Shown here piece after piece: positions 59,187-64,000 of a stretch of 64,000 nt of DNA. Source of the DNA: Azolla caroliniana (lineage: Eukaryota > Polypodiophyta); NCBI GenBank assembly GCA_043228905.1, contig JBHGNT010000010.1, forward strand, positions 17,112,001 through 17,176,000, given 5' to 3'. The first letter of the stretch is position 1; each line of letters starts with the position of its first letter. The notes below the pieces were generated by a model. That model was not told the DNA's origin. It did not search any database and saw only the letters and a program-made list of their open reading frames with translations. Both the position numbers and the translations under genes were made by a program.

Positions 59187-60444
59187 ATTTTCATCATTTA
59201 GACTCTAGACTATAGACTAACTCAATTTGTCAACTTCACTAAAGTTTCTCAATGTCTTTATCGCCTTTAGTAAAGATAAAGAATGATTGACATTTCTTAG
59301 CTTGAGGAACATATTAACATATTTTTTCCTTACTCTAATAACATATTAATGTAGCATAAAGTGAAAGCCACCGGGATGATGAGCATCATGGAGTTCATTT
59401 ATTATAGTAAAAATGCTAAAGTATCTTGATGTCACTAAATAGTGGCATGTTAGGGCACACACATTCCCACTGCACTGCCAGCACTTGATTAGTACGACAT
59501 TTACACACTTCAAGGTCAACTTACTAAATGTAATGAAGATACATAATTTCTCTTTCTACTATGGGTCTCACATAATCATATACGACTTTTGTATTTCAAT
59601 ACATATTTTATGAATGGAATAATTGTAGTGGTTGAGTTATGGTTATGTGACCTTGCATCAAAACATGTATGCTTATTTGCATGTGCTATAAATTCAAATT
59701 GCTCATAAGTGAATTTGTACAATGTGTTGCATTTGCATGGTGAGCTAGTTTTTTATCTACTTGTTTTTGTATAGAAATTATCCTTGCGTCAAAATTCCAA
59801 AACTGCAATTTCAAGGCTTAAGGGTCACTAATCAGTTACATCTTTTGAAATGTTGATGTTATCTTGTAAAAGAATTGGAAAGTACAATGATTGCTTCTAT
59901 GTCACAATGGTATAAATATTTATTTCATCTCCATGTAGACTCACATGTTTTTCAATAGTTAATCTCAAGAAGTTTAGAAAATAATTTGGCAATGTTCTTG
60001 TTTTGATCGCCAAATTTCAATTTCATGCTCGGCCATGTGTTAGATGACATATGCACCAAACCTTCATATCACATAACGGGAAGAGCTTTTTACATTATTT
60101 AACTTATCTAGCTTTCTTGACACATAATGTAAGAAAGGATTTGGTATATAGTTATTTTACTAATGATATTTTTAAAGTCCATCATGTGCCAAAGCCATGC
60201 ATCTCCTTATTTATAGCTAACCATGATATAAAATAATCATTAGTTATTGATGAAATATTGTGTTGGTCATAATGTGCATATGCATGTCTAGAATATATAT
60301 GCTTGAATTGAATAACCCATGGGCCAAAAGTTATTTGGAATACATGCAACACCTCTGGTTAGTCAATGTAGGTGTTGTGTGAACATATAGCAAGCATTAC
60401 TTAATATAATTTGACATAAGTGTAGAAAGTTGACATGCACATCA

Positions 60445-60680
60445 AAATTAAGGTCACATGTATGGTCAACCTTGAGTTTTTTTAGAACATTTACATTTTA
60501 TATTGTAGAATTCACCAAACTACTTTATATTCTCGATTAATCGTATTGTGGAGTATGTTGAAATTAAGGTCACATGTATGGTCAACCTTGACTTTTTTGA
60601 GAACATTTTCATTTTATACATGTATAGTTTGACAAGCTACTTTATATTATCGATCAATCATATTGTAATGTTGAATTTGC
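60445..60680. repeat. Tandem duplication, period 116 bp
   Basis: AAATTAAGGTCACATGTATG occurs at 60,445 and 60,561, followed by similar sequence through 'tactttatatt'. The copies have diverged by several substitutions and small indels. Confidence 0.85.
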
Positions 60681-61214
60681 CGAATTTGTCTATTGTAGAT
60701 CAACAACGTCAAATTGTTTAAGTTGTGTTAAAGAATGGCAAGCATATTTTGTCACCAAAATATTATTTTAAGTTTTGTTGATTGAAAATGGATATAGAAC
60801 TTTAAATCCATGATGCTAGAAATTATGGTTGAAGATTTATTAAGGGGACGACGTCAAATATAGGGATGAATAATTATATATCTAACAACTTAAGGTATTT
60901 TTTTAAGGGCACTGATCAAAACCATTATATAGGGAATTGATAACAAAAGAAACATCTAGCTAAGTTATTTGCAACTAACCTAATTAGGGGCCATTGACAA
61001 ATCTAATGTTCAAATGTAATAGTTGAATATATTGTCATGGTAAAATGTACTAATCTTTCTATTGCTACAATGATTGCCACATGTTGATTTAGCTTTATGA
61101 TTTACAATTTTTTTATTTTTTTATTTTAAATAAAGATTCACCTTGGTATTAATGGAAAGATGCCCAAAGGCTACAACGAATTCATATAGTAAATTATAAC
61201 CAACATCAACCAAC

Positions 61215-62010
61215 ATGTCGAGTATCAAAAGCCCTCATGTAGGGTCCTTCCAAGACGGGGGGCGGAAAAAGCCATCTTGGTGGAGCATATGTCCGCTTTA
61301 TTCTCTTTCCAAAAGACGTGAAGACCTCTCTGCCTTTTTCCAAATTTCTCAAAACTGTTTTTGTTTACGAATCACAACATCAGGCTCACCAGTTATTGCC
61401 TCATATTGATTTCTTAGAGTATGTGGGAGCATTAACCATATCTCCTTGACTAACTCAAGTGCGTTCTGTTTGACTTTCTAAAATACGCATTTACATATAG
61501 CCTTCCACAATGCACAAACTACTAAAGAAGATATCATAGATCAGACCTTGTCCTCTTCCAAACAACATATTGTTGTAGTATAATAGACCTCCAATACATG
61601 TTTCCATTAAAGAGGAGAAGAAAATCAACATTCTCCTTTTCATAATTCGGTATTTCATCAGCCAATCTTCCCCATCTCACAAAACCCCATGTGTACACCT
61701 ATTTACCATAAATAAGATGCATAATTCTCAACATTCTTTTCCAAATTGCTCTAGCAATAGGACATATCCATAAAACATGGTGAACCGATTCAATGGGAGA
61801 ACCACAACAATCACATTTTAAATCATGGCTGCCCCCGCATCCATGCCTTCACAGGAATGCCATAATGTATCAACAACCATCCAAATATACAATGTTTTTA
61901 GGAATTTGCATGGCCCATAGCCATTTCCAATAAGCATCCACCCAAGAGTCTTGTACATTACCCGATCTCCAAAATTTACAAGCTGTTGGCGTAACAGCCA
62001 CATCCCTCAG
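61215..62010 (-). pseudogene. LINE remnant with zf-RVT domain
   Basis: On the - strand the segment WKWLWAMQIPKNIVYL is followed, after a frameshift region, by CDCCGSPIESVHHVLW and ICPIARAIWKRMLR. These are the Cys-x2-Cys and His...Trp-x-x-Cys-Pro parts of the zf-RVT domain that ends ORF2 of plant L1-like LINEs. The sequence beyond is full of stops. No reverse transcriptase core is present in the window. Confidence 0.75.
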
Positions 62011-62599
62011 CAATTCTCTACCCATTTTACCGTGTATTGAAAAAATGGGATTTATTTACCTAACATTCCTTGCACTGATATGATTTGCCATTTCCACTCA
62101 CTAGGATCCCACAAAAGGTGATCAATATTGATAATAGTTGTTCCATTTTAAAGCTAAATTTAATGCTAGAATATTATCATAAGAAACCATGCAACTCGGG
62201 CCAAGGTGGCATGGCATGTTCTCACATAACCCAAGTCAAGAGGAGGGATGGGTCGATTGATCTCGTCTCTCAGTCCAAAGCACTACTCACCAAATTTGTG
62301 GTGCAAGGACTCCGACCAAGGCATGACTGTTGGAAAATATTACTATGACTACACTTCGCTTGCTTTAAGGCACGGACAAGGGCTAAGTGGGCCCCTTAGA
62401 CATGATGGATTTCAAACCAAGGTTCTCACGCCAATTGGAGAATAGATTCAATGCATCCTTGTGAAAGGCGTGGTGTGACATAAGATGAGGGCTCAAGTGC
62501 GATCAACCTAACTTTAAACCTACTTGAGTCAATCAATGCATCATGTGAAACCCATGTATCTGAGATGAATCTGGTAAACTAATTGGATCAAGTAAGGGT

Positions 62600-63061
62600 T
62601 TGTCATGGGGAAGCATTGTAGAAGGTCTAGGAAAGAGTATAGTATGTTGGAGGCAGTTTATGTCACTGTCACTACAAGATCAAGCCAACATACTCCATGG
62701 AATCAAGGGCGGATGGACTATGAGATCTGAAATTATGAACGCTCTATTGCTTTGGGAAGTTGCTAATCCAAGGACAATAATGGAGAAGTGGATAGGCAAT
62801 GAGGAGGATGGTTCTTTGTTTCCAAGAGGTAGGGAAACACTAGATATCCAAGGCCATGAACTGCAAGACAATGAGGCACCAACAACAAAGAACATGAAAA
62901 TTCGAGAGCTTGCATATATAGGTCATAAGTGGATTATAGATCCAGATTCGATCAAAGTACAACCGGAATGGCACGTATGTGTTTATGAGCACACATGGCT
63001 ACGTAAAGTTAGTTGGAACCCTTTGCGATGGGCATGGTGCCATCCTGATGCGGGACAATGA
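62600..63061 (+). CDS. Unrecognised ORF, about 153 codons
   Basis: The ORF is open from an ATG at 62,603 to TGA at 63,059. It encodes a Trp-rich protein (ten or so Trp, for example KGGWTMRSEIMNALLLWE, GHKWIIDPD and VSWNPLRWAWC). No signal peptide or transmembrane segment is evident and I recognise no family. Its composition, and further ORF-like pieces downstream to about 63,520, suggest a broken transposon-derived gene or one exon of an unknown gene. I assign no function. Confidence 0.3.
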   Translation: MSWGSIVEGLGKSIVCWRQFMSLSLQDQANILHGIKGGWTMRSEIMNALLLWEVANPRTIMEKWIGNEEDGSLFPRGRETLDIQGHELQDNEAPTTKNMKIRELAYIGHKWIIDPDSIKVQPEWHVCVYEHTWLRKVSWNPLRWAWCHPDAGQ

Positions 63062-64000
63062 AGCAAAGTGACCCCCTTCTTCAAATTCACGGTCACTAGA
63101 TTGGGTCGTCACATCTTAGTTGCTCAAACCTATAGAGAACTAATTGCTACAAAGATATGGCACACATACTATGTTCCCCATACAACTATTGTAACCATGT
63201 TTTGGCAGCAATTATGGAAACAACAACACGCTCGGTGAATTGCCACATTCTAATGACTATTAATATATAGGTCACTACCAGTTGGAGCGTGACAACGTGG
63301 AATTCTTAGCTCTTGTAATTGTATAGTGTGCCCCAATGCAACAGATTCAATCTGACACGCTCGGTGGGATTGCCCAGAGACCCAATGTTGAATATCACGA
63401 CGGGGAGTTGGTCACCTATTGCAATTATGTCAAGTGCAAGGCACAATCAAGTGGGGGGATGTATGTTGGTTATCATGGCAGACCCCAGTTGACAGATACA
63501 AACATCAAGAAGAGGGGATGACATTGGTGATAAAGACACAAGTGATCTCGTTCTCCATCACCAACCACTCAACTCTCATTAATGCCAACGCTCAAGTTGT
63601 GTTGGAATTGGTCAACCCAATAACACTTTGGATTCTCTAGAAACAGTGGTGTAGGTTGGTCTTCTTCAATCAAACCATCCATCAGGGGATGTTACTACAG
63701 TAAAAGATATGGAGTGAAGTTGGAGCCACAATAAAGAGCCAATACAAGGCCATCATGGGTAGAACCAATGGAGCCGAAAGAGAATGATTAGCATTCATTC
63801 AACAATGGTCCTCCTCTCCCTTTCTTGAGTCAGTGGGCCTCCACCTACGATGGAACTATCACATTCTTATTGGGATTTGTACATAACGTTCTCATCTATA
63901 AAATTTTATAGCTAATGGAAGGAGTTTTTTTATTTGAAAGAAAAAACAAAGTTTGTAGAATCAAAATTTGAGAGATACATAAAACAATGATCATGGCAAA
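63062..64000. other. Right edge of the window, no gene recognised
   Basis: Short ORFs (up to 73 codons) of no clear family. The 63,336-63,521 stretch may continue the unrecognised sequence at 62,600. Confidence 0.5.

Larger units (their letters stand above)
56680..61200. other. AT-rich intergenic DNA
   Basis: No gene is recognised. Two small tandem duplications are visible: about 93 bp at 59,008-59,100 repeated at 59,101-59,186, and about 116 bp at 60,445-60,560 repeated at 60,561-60,680. Neither has coding features. Confidence 0.6.

Overview
This is a plant nuclear genome window. It holds two ordinary intron-containing host genes of plant type, and most of the rest is a stack of LTR retrotransposons. 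The species cannot be named from the sequence. The host genes have short introns (about 80 to 890 bp) with GT-AG borders. The retroelement content includes a chromodomain Ty3/Gypsy element that looks related to Tf1/sushi elements, plus a Gypsy family without a chromodomain. This makes me think of a non-seed land plant (bryophyte, lycophyte or fern), but that is inference.

Layout. 1-4.1 kb: no recognisable gene. 4.4-8.5 kb: an eight-copy 172-bp tandem array leading into a TBC-domain Rab GTPase-activating protein gene (+ strand, five coding exons). 8.5-13.7 kb: intergenic, with a trace of a decayed Copia element. 13.7-16.4 kb: a complete five-exon gene on the - strand for the plant Eyes-absent (EYA) HAD-type phosphatase; it converges on the TBC gene. 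17.0-21.3 kb: a decayed LINE split by a non-autonomous LTR element (T1). 22.2-35.7 kb: a three-level nest. Gypsy element R1 carries a Copia solo LTR and a Copia element, and the Copia element is itself split by Gypsy element E1. 36.6-56.7 kb: a second nest. Gypsy element E2 contains a reverse-strand chromovirus (Ch), a truncated reverse-strand Gypsy element (E3) and a nearly full-length Gypsy element (E4). 56.7-64 kb: AT-rich intergenic DNA with a reverse-strand LINE fragment and one orphan ORF.

The non-chromodomain Gypsy copies (R1, E1, E2, E3, E4) and the non-autonomous T1 form one superfamily. They share an 18-nt primer-binding site (T1 with one mismatch), a purine tract of the form GGTGGGGGCGGA, and 4-bp target duplications with a central CG, while most of their LTR sequence differs widely. 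Every retroelement ORF is broken by stops or frameshifts, mostly C-to-T or G-to-A changes as expected from cytosine methylation. Some insertions are nevertheless young: the chromovirus LTRs differ at only about four positions in 434.

The points most worth checking are: (1) apparent CpG-targeted integration by the Gypsy superfamily; (2) a chromovirus whose LTR seems to encode self-priming and perfect heat-shock elements; (3) element E1, whose two LTRs belong to different LTR families although its target duplication is intact; and (4) the 172-bp array before the TBC gene, in which each unit has acceptor-like and donor-like splice signals and the last unit supplies the predicted first coding exon.
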